Shown here: positions 24,201-34,207 of the stretch, piece after piece
Numbering within the stretch: the stretch's first letter is position 1
Layout: each line of letters opens with the position of its first letter
Source: Asterochloris sp. CNOR1
Lineage: Eukaryota > Chlorophyta > Trebouxiophyceae > Trebouxiales > Trebouxiaceae
Length of the DNA stretch: 64,000 nt
NCBI GenBank assembly: GCA_963969365.1
Contig: OZ017760.1
Coordinates: 2,046,001-2,110,000 of the forward strand
Reading direction: 5' to 3'
Notes under the pieces: generated by a model
Database searches by the model: none
What the model was told of the DNA's origin: nothing
Seen by the model: only the letters and a program-made list of their open reading frames with translations
Position numbers and translations under genes: made by a program

Positions 24201-24771
24201 CAGTACTCCCAGCTTGGCTGGGCTTAGCTACTCTGTCCTGCTGCAAGCTGACATGTCACGCTGCCCCTGCCAGCTCACATAATTCTGTTCCCATGCTGAA
24301 GGCCACTGGCCTGAAGCAAATATGCAAAGGTTGATGTCCTCCGTGCTGCTGGAGAGCGCACTCTGGATGCCTCAGCGATCAGCCCACAAATGGTATGCAG
24401 AGCCCAGATGCAGGCTGCTCCCAGCACTCCAGGTCTGCTGAAGATGCCCATTCAGAGGATAGGTCCAACTGACAGCCCAGAGCAGTGGCTCACAGGTCAG
24501 TGTCCCCAGTGCTGCTGGAGAGATCCACTTGAATGTCATAGGAGCCAGCCTCTGCCTCAAAGTCAGCCACGTAGAAGACGTAGGTGCTGTTCTGGCCCCT
24601 CCTGAGAGTGGCTGAAGCTGAGCAGTACTGAGAATACTGCGAGGGGGGCTGTTTGAGGCAGCTGTCCCAGTCGCTCTCTGTGGCTGCAGAGCTGTGCAGC
24701 AGTAATGCCAGCAGCAAGGTGAGCAGGGCGAGCTGCAGCGGTCGCCTGGCCCATGGCCTGCTGTGCATCAT
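15282..24771 (-). CDS. Secreted leucine-rich-repeat receptor-like protein with C-terminal membrane anchor, no kinase seen
   Basis: Exon 1 (24771-24494) begins with a signal peptide: a basic start, then a long Leu/Ala core ending SSAATESD. Exons 24141-24058 and 23625-23535 follow in phase and look beta-rich (TELVPGAYHIVVTAYTP), then 23234-23056 (acidic, Cys-rich). From about 22.6 to 19.2 kb many exons encode plant-type extracellular LRRs: LQRVDLSGNSITGE, LHHLSLTNNTITGNL, LEELYLGGNSLHGTIP, LKLQENSLTGTLPGSWG, LVVLDLSSNQLSGDL. Exons near 18.0 kb (VPKAFDLSANAFAGVFP) and 16.7-16.5 kb follow. A membrane segment (RWAIIVILTALIAGGG) lies near 15.9 kb with a basic stop-transfer NYIKPRR. A short cytoplasmic tail is at about 15.5-15.4 kb and a possible last exon at 15297-15282. 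It is probably a surface receptor or adhesion protein. Exon borders in the LRR region are approximate. Confidence 0.8.
16667..16990. repeat. Five-copy, 73-75 bp tandem repeat that duplicates a splice acceptor and exon start
   Basis: The plus-strand string gtccccactgggcacacc occurs at 16667, 16741, 16814, 16889 and 16962. On the minus (gene) strand each copy reads as an acceptor (ctgcag) followed by the exon start GGCAACGCCCTGGTGTGC. Only the leftmost copy continues into the coding exon of the LRR gene. The other four lie in the intron upstream of it. Confidence 0.88.
23917..24069. repeat. Four copies of an exon end plus donor site in the LRR gene
   Basis: The string cacctgtagacc occurs at 23917, 23967, 24014 and 24056. 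On the minus strand it is the end of exon 2 (GGTCTACAG) followed by its donor. The rightmost copy is the true exon end (exon 24141-24058); the three others lie downstream in the intron, at steps of about 50, 47 and 42 bases. Confidence 0.8.
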
Positions 24772-25238
24772 GGCAATGGTGCTGCAGCTGCGCTCTTGCG
24801 GTGCCCAACTGTAAAGCAGCCTGCCCTGTCTGGCTGTTTTACCCTTCAGCTGCACGGCTTGAGCGCCAGGCTCCAATTCCGCAGGCCACCAGGTAGGTCT
24901 GCAGACATACAAGCATGTCACTCAGGCAATGCTTGTGAAGAAATTGGGAAGCTTGTCAGGGCTGCGAGCTCATTGCTGCGGCACACATCAAAGCTGGCAG
25001 CAACAGTTAGGACTGGCACCCTAAGTCTGGTTCACAGCTAGGCCGCAGTCCTCGTCTGACTCTCCGCACTGTGGTCCGACTGCTTACAAATTTCCCTGTT
25101 GCAGGCTGTCCTTGTCGGCATGCAAACCTTTGCTTTCTATCCAGCAAGCCCAGAATGGTTTTGCCTGTGCTGACAAACAGGCCCACCTGTCATGTCACTT
25201 CAGGTGTTAGGGCAAGTGCCTCCAGGACACCAGTCAGG
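24772..25238. other. Divergent promoter region between LRR gene and SDR gene
   Basis: The LRR gene (minus) starts at 24771 and the dehydrogenase gene (plus) at 25239, so this 467-base segment probably carries both promoters. I see no clear TATA box or other named element. Confidence 0.45.
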
Positions 25239-27586
25239 ATGGCAGCCAAGCTGCTGCATGGGAAAGTCTGTCTGGTTACAGGTGATTAGGCAGACCTGCT
25301 GTCAGAGACACCGCAGTATCTATCTCAGACTGATGCTGTCTTCAAGCTGCAGGGGGAAGCCGAGGCATTGGCAAGGTATGCATGCCATATGCATATGTGC
25401 CATGCATGGTGGCATGCAGTGACATTGCCTCAGGGGCCTGTTGATGCTCGAGTCCTTGAATGCAAAGGCCATCATAGCTTGCCGGCCATGCACATGTTTA
25501 TGTTGACCAAACTGGCTGACCGGGCTCTCAGGCCGCCGCCTGCTGCAGGCCATTGCAGAGCGCTTTGCCACGGAGGGTGCAACCATTCACTTGGCAGCCC
25601 GCACCAAAAGTCAAATGGAAGAGGTTGGTGATCTCAGCTGCATGCTCATGCTGTTGGCCCACCACTTCTAGACTCAGGCGCCAGTCCCAGTCAGACAATC
25701 CCTGGCCCACGGACAGTGACAATCCCAGGCTTCTGCATGCAGCCTGCCCTAAACTGCAGCAAGCTGTTTGCCTTGGTATCTGATGGCCTTGGTGCAGGCA
25801 GACACCTGCGATCAGAGCCGTCTTGCAAGCTCAGGCCCTGCCTTGGTTCTCAGCTGACTGATGCAAACTCCTGCATGCAGCCTGACTCCGACTCCAGCAG
25901 CCCTAGCCCACTGCCATTCACTGTGCCGTGCTGCTTGCTCCTGGCCCGCTAGTGTTCAATGCCAATTGAGATGCACCTTCATTGCCTGGAAAGCAAAATT
26001 TTCTTCCTTCTCTGAAGGAGGCTGCCTACCCTGTAGGTGGCTGAGTCCTGCAAAGCCAAGGGGGCAGCCGATGTTCTGGTTCACGCAATCGATCTCACAG
26101 AGGTCTCAGCCATCAACCAGCTGGCCAAGACCCTGCAGGAGCACCACCAGGTGCTTTGTGCAGCTTGCACGCTTCAACAGATGGTGTCAGGGGGCAGTGT
26201 TGGGGCTGGCTGCTGCAGGGGCCCGCCCATGTTGCAAAACTTATCAGCTGTTACTCTGCTTTGCGCTCCAAGCTTGTCTTCAAATCTGTCTGACTACAGT
26301 GAGCACTTTCGTGCTTGACGTATCTGAGGTGCTGTGTAGGCCAGTAACACTCACAAGGAAGTTGTCTGGTGCTACTGACTGCAGGCCTGTGATGTCCTGG
26401 TCAACAATGCTGGCATCATGCCACAGAGAGAGGGGCCCACCAGTGAGCACTGCACTCCTACCCTGTGCTGACGTTATTGCGGCTTCTGACAGTCTTTCTG
26501 TCAATGCCCATCACGCTTCTGAGGAAGTGTCTGGGTGCCAGCCACGTCAACCGCATTGCAGGGCTTCAAAATGCTCACTGCTGAGCACAGGGTACTCAGC
26601 ACTGCACTCCTGATCTTGGTGCAGAGCTTGCTGGCAAGGGCTTCAGGCAAGCAGCACCAATGGCGACACAGCCAGACATGTTGGCTGCCTTGCAAGGCTC
26701 GCCGCAGTGTAGCTGAACCAGTCCAGATCGAGGTGTTCCCCTGTAACAGTGTCCCCCCCCCCCCCCACCCTGCAGATGATGCGAGCGCCTATGAAGACTG
26801 GCATAGGACGATGCAGGTCAATGTGCTGGCACCAATGCAGCTGACCAGCCTGCTGGTCCCCGCCATGCAGAAGCAGAAGTGGGGCCTCATTGTCAACATT
26901 GGCAGCGTGGCTGGCGGTGAGCGCGCTTGCTGCAACAAAGCGAAGGCCTGATGGCATTGTCCGGCCTGTTAGGATTGTCTGCTGTCAACTGTATGGCCGT
27001 CTGCAACCAGCTCAGCCTCCACAGTTTGTAGATGTTTGAGGCCTCCACTGTTTCCGCATGCAGTGGAGCCAATGGCAGGCACCCCAGCCTACGCCACCAG
27101 CAAGCACGCCCTCAAAGGCTGGAGCACCTCATGCTATGCGGTACGTTCCTCTTTCCTGCATCCGCAGTGGTATTGCTGTTCAAATTGCTGCCTGCTGGTT
27201 TGAGCTGCGTAGACAGCATTTGTGCCAGACTCTGCGGTTCAGCAATGTTGCATCATCTCTGTGCATGCCTTCTCATTACCGAGTGTTGCCTGCAGGCCTT
27301 GAGAAATGACAACATCAAGGTAGTCCTCATCAACCCTGCAGCAGTCCGAACAGGTGGGTGCCTTCCCTCAGTGAGGGTCTCGTCTTGCTGTATATGTGCC
27401 TCGATAGCTGACACCAACAATGGTGCCTCACTGTGTGCAGACATGACCGCCGGCCGGGGGTTCATCCCTGAGAGAATGCTGCATCCTGAGGACATTGCAG
27501 AGAGTGCTATGCTTGCCCTTCACACTTCTGAGAATGCTTGTCCACAGGAGATTACCATGAGGCTTGGCCAAAGTGCCATGCAGTGA
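25239..27586 (+). CDS. Short-chain dehydrogenase/reductase (classical SDR), complete
   Basis: NAD(P)-dependent oxidoreductase; substrate unknown. Nine exons join in phase to 244 aa, the usual size of a single-domain classical SDR: 25239-25281, 25353-25375, 25549-25623, 26037-26150, 26385-26442, 26776-26916, 27064-27140, 27296-27353, 27441-27586. The nucleotide-binding motif TGGSRGIG spans the first splice junction. Then come DVLVNNAG (core-stabilising NNAG), the Ser strand IVNIGSVAG and the catalytic YATSK. The C-terminal INPAAVRTDM matches the family's P-x-x-V-x-T-D-M segment. The resemblance is to NADP-dependent reductases of the yeast YMR226C/bacterial YdfG kind, but that is inferred from general pattern. 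No targeting peptide is obvious (MAAKLLHGKVCLVTG), so a cytosolic location is likely. Confidence 0.93.
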
Positions 27587-28838
27587 CTTACATCATGACC
27601 TGCTGTAACTGGTAGCGACAAATTTGTTCAAAGATGACTGCACTGTGAATGAAACTAGCATGACAGATTGAGGACTGAGGCCAAATGAGGGCTGCCACGC
27701 TTCTTACCTTCTGTGTTAAGCAGCACAGGTGCTGCAATACAGTGGAGCAAGCTTGTTTTGGTAAGCTGATTAGGCGAGCAGCAAAAGGGGTTCTACATGA
27801 GACAGCAGGTGCGAATTTGCAAGCAGATCTTTGACGTCCCCTAGGGGGCCTGCCTGCAGCTTCCCCTTGCAGCAGATTAGGTTTCTGGGGATCCAGGCTT
27901 CTTCATGTTGTTTGAGAGAGCAAAGCTGTATCAGCTTGCATGGCCAGGCAGCTCCTCACCTGTGTAGCATGGGGCATCTGTCTGAGAAATCTCTGCCCTC
28001 GCCTGCAGGCCTCCATCCCTGCTGCGCTCATGCAAGAGCTGCCCAGCAACCCTCAGCATGGCGCAGGTCATATCCCAGAACCAATTGCAGCTCCAGAGCT
28101 GCACAAGGAGCTGTCCAAGCTTGTGAGTACGTACTATATGTACCTACCTTGACCAGGCGGACCTGCCAATCTGCGCCTGACCCGACACGGCTGGTGCAAG
28201 AATGCCAGCCATGTCATGCAGTGCCTTCATAGTGGCCATCTGGAGGAGGTCTGGCAGGCCACAAGTCTGCCCACTCACAACATGCTCAGACCTGCCCAGT
28301 AGTGCTGTAGGCCACAGTGACCAGCCATTGGCTAGTGGTTGCATCCAGATATTTGCAGCAGGCATCCTCATGTCTGGCAACACCTTGACAACCCCAAGCA
28401 GGGCCAAGACTCAGACTTCGTTAAAAGACAGATGGACTTCTGATCAAGTTTTCAGTTGCAGCTCCAGTGCAACAGCTGCCTTGGGGCAGTACAGAGATTC
28501 AGACTGTATTCTAGCCTGATGCAGCAGCAACAGAGGTACAGGCACAGTATCACTGAATGACTTCAGTCATGCCATGGCGCGCCTGCCCAGGCCCTGGACA
28601 CCAGGAGCCTCAGGGGCAGACAAGCGCATTATGTCTCATGACAGAGGGTATGCTGCTGCTGTGAGGTTAAGCCCATACCATGTTTATGCAGGCAGAGAGG
28701 AAATCATTTGTCAGGAAGCGTGCAACGACTAGGTGATGGCTGATCAGTTCTCTGGCTGACAGCAGAGGCTGTGCCACCCCCCCCTATAGTTCATTTTGTC
28801 TGGCAGCGCATTGTTGCCTGCTAGTGCATTCTGCTGAG
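27587..28838. other. Spacer between convergent SDR and globin genes
   Basis: Apart from the isolated candidate exon at about 28013-28125 I see nothing assignable. A TGTAA, the usual chlorophyte poly(A) signal, is at 27604-27608, only 18 bases after the SDR stop, so it may or may not be used. Confidence 0.4.
28013..28125 (+). CDS. Isolated candidate exon, unrecognised
   Basis: Between an acceptor (cgcctgcag) and a donor (gtgagt) lies an open segment encoding ASIPAALMQELPSNPQ and IPEPIAAPELHKELSKL. Its composition is that of real protein rather than of the surrounding low-complexity intron DNA. I could not link it to other exons. It might be part of a small gene between the SDR and globin genes or an alternative 3' exon of the SDR gene. 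Confidence 0.28.
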
Positions 28839-31605
28839 TCACCAGAAACTGCGCCGGGCTGACAGCCTGCCCTCGGCTGGCTTGCCTTCAGTGGCCGGGA
28901 CGCCAGAGACTACACTGGACGGCGTCTTGGGTGTTGCTGCTGGCTCAGGCTCCTTTTCAAACAGGAGTCGGAGGGGCGCCAGGTGTTTCACAGCATCATT
29001 GATGTGCACCTGCACATCAGCAGATAGCACTCACTGCAAGGCTGTGAGGGGGGCCTCAGGGCAATGCCACGCACTGCAGCAGATGGCGACTGCCTATGGA
29101 CGTGATGGAGCCACCTGCACCCAGCAGTAAGGCCCCTACAGCATCATTGACATGCACCTGCACAGCAGCAAGCAGAGTAGGAATCCAAACAGCAGGGCAG
29201 GAGCAGGCTTTGCTGCTGTTCCTAGGTGTTCACACAGCAGCAAACCAGACCAGATTGCAGGAGGAGGGCAACACTCTCAAACAGCCTTCTGCAGTAAGGC
29301 TCCACTCCAAGCAATTTTGAATGCGCATCGGCATGGACACAGGGGGGCCTGGGTCATTTGCTGTGTGGATGTGGGCAGTGCAGGCTTGAGTGTTGAGAAG
29401 CTGCCATGCACAGCAGGCACGTCAAGCGCTTGTCTGGCACATGCAGTTGTTGCAGAGACATTTGGTACTGTCTGTAGCCACGGGCCGACGCGCAAAGCTG
29501 TTGCTGCCTGTGACCAGCCCGTTGTGGCCGATGCGCGGGCTGCCTGCATCTGGTGCAGTAGGTCAAGCATTGCAGAGTGCATGGCAGGCTGTCCACAGTG
29601 CTGCCTGCCTGCAGAACTTTGAATTGAGTCAGCTGAGTCAGCACATGACGAGCCCTGATCATGATCAGCCATACAAGGCCGCACATGGAAGCGCTCACCA
29701 GGTCAACCGTGAGCTGAGCCAGCAACCCCGTCAGGTGGGTCAGCACACGAGATCCCCGCACCTACAGCCAGCTATGACAGCCTGCACACATGCCAGCACG
29801 CACCTGGTCGACCTTGAGGTGCATCAGCGCCCCCTGGAAGTGGGCGACCACGATGTCAAAGTGCCGGTCATCTGCCCCTAGCTCACGGATGACACGCGAG
29901 TGGGCGGCCCCCAGGTCCCGCCCTGCATGCCACCCACAGATTCCAATGAATTCAGAGCGGCATATGCCATGGTGCAGCACCTGGACGTCGTGGTGGGCAG
30001 CCTCCTGGGTCTGCTCTGCACAAGCAGCCGCTGTTGAGGGGTGCTGCAGTACATGCTGGTGGGCAACAGATGCCACCCCGCAGCTCCACTGTGCCTGTCT
30101 GCATGCCACACAGCGGCATGCCAGGCCATGGAGACAGTATCACCGGCTGGTGCCCTGGCCTTTGAAGCCAATTGCCCATACTAGTGCAGCTGCAGTGTGG
30201 CACTGCAGGCTGCCTCACTTGCCCTGAGCCCTCTAAAGAAAGCAGCAACAGCATGTCAAGCAGCAATGTTGCGCAGCCAGACAGGCTGGCGCACCCTGAT
30301 ACTCCCCTCAGCCCGCATGATGAGCAGAAACTGCAGCAGCTCTGCGCGCCTCACTTGTGCTCCCCTCAGAACAAGCAGCACCAGCATGTCAAGCCGCAGC
30401 GCATCAGCTCAGCCTTCCCCGTCTTTGTTTTCTGGTTTCTAAGGCAGGCAGCAAAAGCTTGCCAAGCAGGCTGACTGACATTTGTGTTCCTGTGAGCCTT
30501 ATCTGATGACAGCATGCCAAGCAGGTCTCAGCTCATAGCTAACCACTGACTGACTCACCCTTGTACTCCTCCGGCCCCCCAAAAGCATACGTCATGAAAT
30601 GCACCTGCAGCACAGCCTTGCTGGTGTCCGCAATGCTGAGTGAGCCCGAAAGATCAGCGCCATGCCAGCCCGAGGGCAGGTAGCAACATGAGTCAAAGTG
30701 TTAGCTCAGAGATGCTGGATCAACGCCTGACTGGCACGCTGCCGGCAGGTTGAGCATACTTCTGTTGGCTAGGCCAGCCAGGATCGATGCATGGGCAGGC
30801 AGAATGTTGCGCAGGAAAGCTTTGCATGCTGTTTGCATGACTTGCCTGCTTTCTCGCCAGCTTCCGCATATCAACACCTGCAGAGGAGTTGGGATACTCA
30901 GGTTGCCACATGCCTGCATTATGGCACTGCACTGCAGGGCCTCCTGACAAGCCATTAAGGGGGCGCACACTGCTTGCAGAGACCTATATCTGACAAGGTA
31001 ACCCCACCTTCAAAGAAGTGATTTATTTTGGGGTCTGACGCAATCCTCTTGTAGCTGCAGTGCCAGAGAGGAGAACAGTACTGAGCATGATGACTGGTCT
31101 GCTTGCAGCACAAATGCCTGGGGCATTGCAAGCTCAATGACTCAAGCTGCTGTACTCTGAACACTTGCAGGTTGAGCATGGGCCAATCACGTATGTCCAC
31201 CACAATCATATACACAGCTGCCTTCTCGCACATCTTGCTGTACCAGGCAGAATACCACAGACAGCTTTGCAGGTTGGCAATATAGTGAGAAGGCCAAGCA
31301 CAGGGTCAGCGCGGCCGATCTTACCCCGGACCCTGTCCAGCAGAGCCAGTGCACCATCCAATTCAGCATTCCTGTGTGACTTGTCATGCTAAGAATGACA
31401 CCTCATACAGAGCTGCCGGACAGCAACTGAGTGTGCAGCCAAATGCACAGGTCCAGCGTGGCCGCAAGCAGCCTTACCCCCCATTCAATGAAGTATACAA
31501 CTGTGCACCACCACAATGCAGGACAGTGCACCTACACTTGTGGTTTACTCACAACTCAAGCACAGCTGCATCCACCGCTGCCTTCCCGCCCAGCTTGCTG
31601 TACAT
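28839..31605 (-). CDS. THB: Truncated (2/2) haemoglobin, group I type, complete core
   Basis: Haem protein; in green algae such globins act in nitric-oxide and nitrogen-assimilation chemistry, so this role is by analogy. Six exons join in phase to 155 aa: 31605-31553, 31054-31008, 30877-30846, 30604-30559, 29922-29804, 29009-28839. The order is the family pattern: YSKLGGKAAVDAAVLEFY (A and B helices, Tyr at B10), ASDPKINHFFEGVDMRK, KQVHFMTYAFGGPEEYKGRD, then AAHSRVIRELG with the proximal His (F8), then DRHFDIVVAHFQGAL and VHINDAVKHLAPLRLLFE. A Pro/Thr/Ser-rich tail of about 35 aa ends RRSFW. Exon 3 is only 32 bases and its intron uses a GC donor (cag/gcaagt). The frame is open upstream to an ATG at 31791 through an Arg-rich duplicated segment, so the protein may have an N-terminal extension. 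Confidence 0.93.
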
Positions 31606-32730
31606 GCTCTTGGTCTTGCGCTCGTGCTCTGGTTCGCCAGGCTGGCGGCTGCGCCGCACGTGCTCTGGGTCGCCAGGCTGGCGGCTGCGTCGCACGCGGG
31701 GGGCAGCTGCTCCCTCGCTTGCTGCCTCGCTAGGCCTGCAGGCACAGGGTCCCAGCCTGAGACCATGCACAGCAGAAGCTTTTAAGTGCACGCAGTAGCA
31801 CTGACATGGTCAGCATGAGCGCTCACGCGTGCTGACTTGCTGGTCCTGCAGGGCCGTGGGCTGCACGGACTTCCAGTCGTATAAGCAGCCCATGCTGCAC
31901 GTAATGCTGCCTGTAGGGTGGCTGGCTGGGGTAGCCCCCTCTAAGCCTGCCAGCAGGTGCATAAAGGCCATGTAGTATGGGCAGACACTGCGCCAGGAGC
32001 AGCAGCAGCAGCATATCTGGGTAGCACAGCCTGAGGTAGCTGTGCTGATGATCTGGCCCTGGACATACCAGGCCTGGCAGCATGACAGCTTGTGCTTTGA
32101 CTGCAGCAGACCTGCGGGGCAAAGCTGCGGTGCACCCCAAAGCTGCTGGGGCCATGCTGAATGTGCTAATAGGCCGCTGACAGGTGGGGCACCCTTGAAA
32201 CAGAATGGGTGGGCTGCAATGGGCTGCAGAGGGCTGGTACGGCCCATCACTCAACACAAGATATACTACAACTGTGAACACCAGCAGTGCTGGTGACTTG
32301 CACTCCTACTGCTGGCAGGCCAGACACCACACACAATTGTGCTATGGCTGCCCATATGCCGCTGGTGGAATTGCTGAGGCTGGCAGGGAGCCCACCAATC
32401 GCTAAAAGGGCGGCTGGCAACGCTGTGTACTGCTGTGGCATTGCGAAGCTACAATTGGGAAGCTGGATCATCTGAAGATCGTCTCTGAACATTACCAACA
32501 TCCAGTCAACTGTTGATGATGATGAAAACTGTGTTGCGATTGTGCCATAGAAGCTCCGTGCGTCAAGCTGTCAATGCCGCCATATGTTGTAGTGCTCCCG
32601 CAACAGGATGTGAGCGGGGTCGATACCACAAAGACAATCAGCAGATGCCAACACTGCACAGCTGCCGCTTTGTGAAGTGCAGGCTGGGAGGACAGACCAA
32701 GTCAAACCTACCATGCGCCTTCTGCGCTGT
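31606..32730. other. Upstream region of the globin gene, unassigned
   Basis: The frame of globin exon 1 stays open to 31791 and holds two near-identical 36-base units (RRSRQPGDPEHV / RRSRQPGEPEHE), which may be an N-terminal extension. Further right I see a Leu-rich minus-strand open frame at about 32.0 kb, but no supporting splice pattern or homology. Confidence 0.4.
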
Positions 32731-33944
32731 GCTCCAATCACACCACACCACCTAAGATCTGCAGCAGGCTGTGTCTCTGCAGTACTTGGGCCTGATGCCT
32801 GTAGAGCTGCCACACTGTGGACGGCAGGCACTCTGACAGTTGCAGCTAACATACAGCCTGTGCATCCACACCAGACAACAACCCCTGCACCCAGCTGAGT
32901 GCTGCCTGCCCATATGCAGCAGGCTACCTCTCCATGCTAGCTGAAGCTTCAGGCGTCTGTAGAGCTGCCAAATTTTGCCAGCAACACAAACACACCAATC
33001 CCTGTGCCCACCTGGGTGCTGCCTGCACAGATGCAGCGGGCTGTGTCTCTGCAGCAGCTGGGGCTGGCGCCTGTCCAGCAGCTGAAACTGGCGCCTGTGC
33101 AAGGGTGCTTGCAGGTGCTGAAGGCGCCTTGACTGCACGCAGGCGACCAGGACTGAAGTCAGCAAACAGGCCGGTGCCTGGACAGGGACCCTGTGTGCCG
33201 GTGTGGTTGCAATCTGCGATCTGCCAGCCACTCAAACTGAGTGGCCTCTTCAGCTGAGCACAGCAGGCACCTGAGCCTCTGCTTCAAAGCGGGCAGAGGG
33301 GCGTCACAGGCGCCCGCAGCAGCTTTGGCTTGGCAGTGGGGCACCTCACCTGGTGTAGCTAAGCCTTTGGGCTGCAGGGGTGCTGCTACCGCCATCACTC
33401 GCTCCTGACCTGGGTCCAGAAACCCTGCTGTGCCCCCAGCTGCATCTGCAGGCAGCACCTTCAACCATTGGATGGAGCACCTGCACCGTCTTCAGCTGTC
33501 GAGTGTGGAAAAGGGTCTCTGTGAGCTGGCTGGCCTGTTCCAGAGAGTCCCGGAGGGGATCCTCAATGAGCGCCACAGTCAAGCATGGCAAACTGCGTGG
33601 CAGGGGGCAAACAGGACTTCAGATGATGATTCTGATTTGCTGCTCAGCCTGCAGCAGTGCTGGTGTGCATGAGCCTCATCCTTGTCGTGCAGCCCGCTGC
33701 CCCAGAGGTGGCGAATCAGGTGTCCACAAGCATGACATGTGGTGCAGTCGCCCCGCACATGACCCTTGGCAGGCGCCTCGCTGTCTGCTTACAGTGGCGC
33801 CTGACTAGTGACAGGCAGCATGCCACAATGTCGATTGCACAAGGCGACCCCAAAACATGCTGGTGACCAGTGGGAGGCACTAGTCATGCATTGGCAGCAC
33901 TATCTCTCACTGTCGAGCCGGAGTGCTCCCATGCTCTCTGACAT
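32730..33944 (-). CDS. Unrecognised gene, helical N-terminal part and Ala/Pro-rich tail
   Basis: A possible first exon starts at 33944 (MSESMGALRLD), but its phase does not fit the next exon, so the start is uncertain. The exon at about 33.6-33.46 kb encodes a helical segment (LTVALIEDPLRDSLEQASQL and TRQLKTVQVLHPMVE). It joins in phase 1 to the exon at about 33.44-33.35 kb (DAAGGTAGFLDPGQERVMAV). Toward the 3' end lie Ala/Pro-rich segments (APVSAAGQAPAPAAAETQPA) that occur twice, at about 33.05 and 32.75 kb, as part of a tandem duplication of about 190 bases. I do not recognise a family. Confidence 0.4.
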
Positions 33945-34207
33945 TGTGTCAGCCATCCTTCCTCCTCCACCCAAGCAAAAGCCTTGCAGGCAAAGCACGC
34001 CGGGGGGCCTGTTGTGAAGTCGCTGGTCTTCTCAATAAAGGTTTGTCATTCACACACCATACTTTCGTATCCCCTTTCACCCAAAAACGGCAGGCGGGGT
34101 CCCACCGGCTGCACTGTCGTCTGACTTCCGAAGCAGACGATGTCAAAGACTAGATAACTGGTTCGGGTGTTGATGTTGCACTGATAAATCAAATCATGGC
34201 AGGGCTG

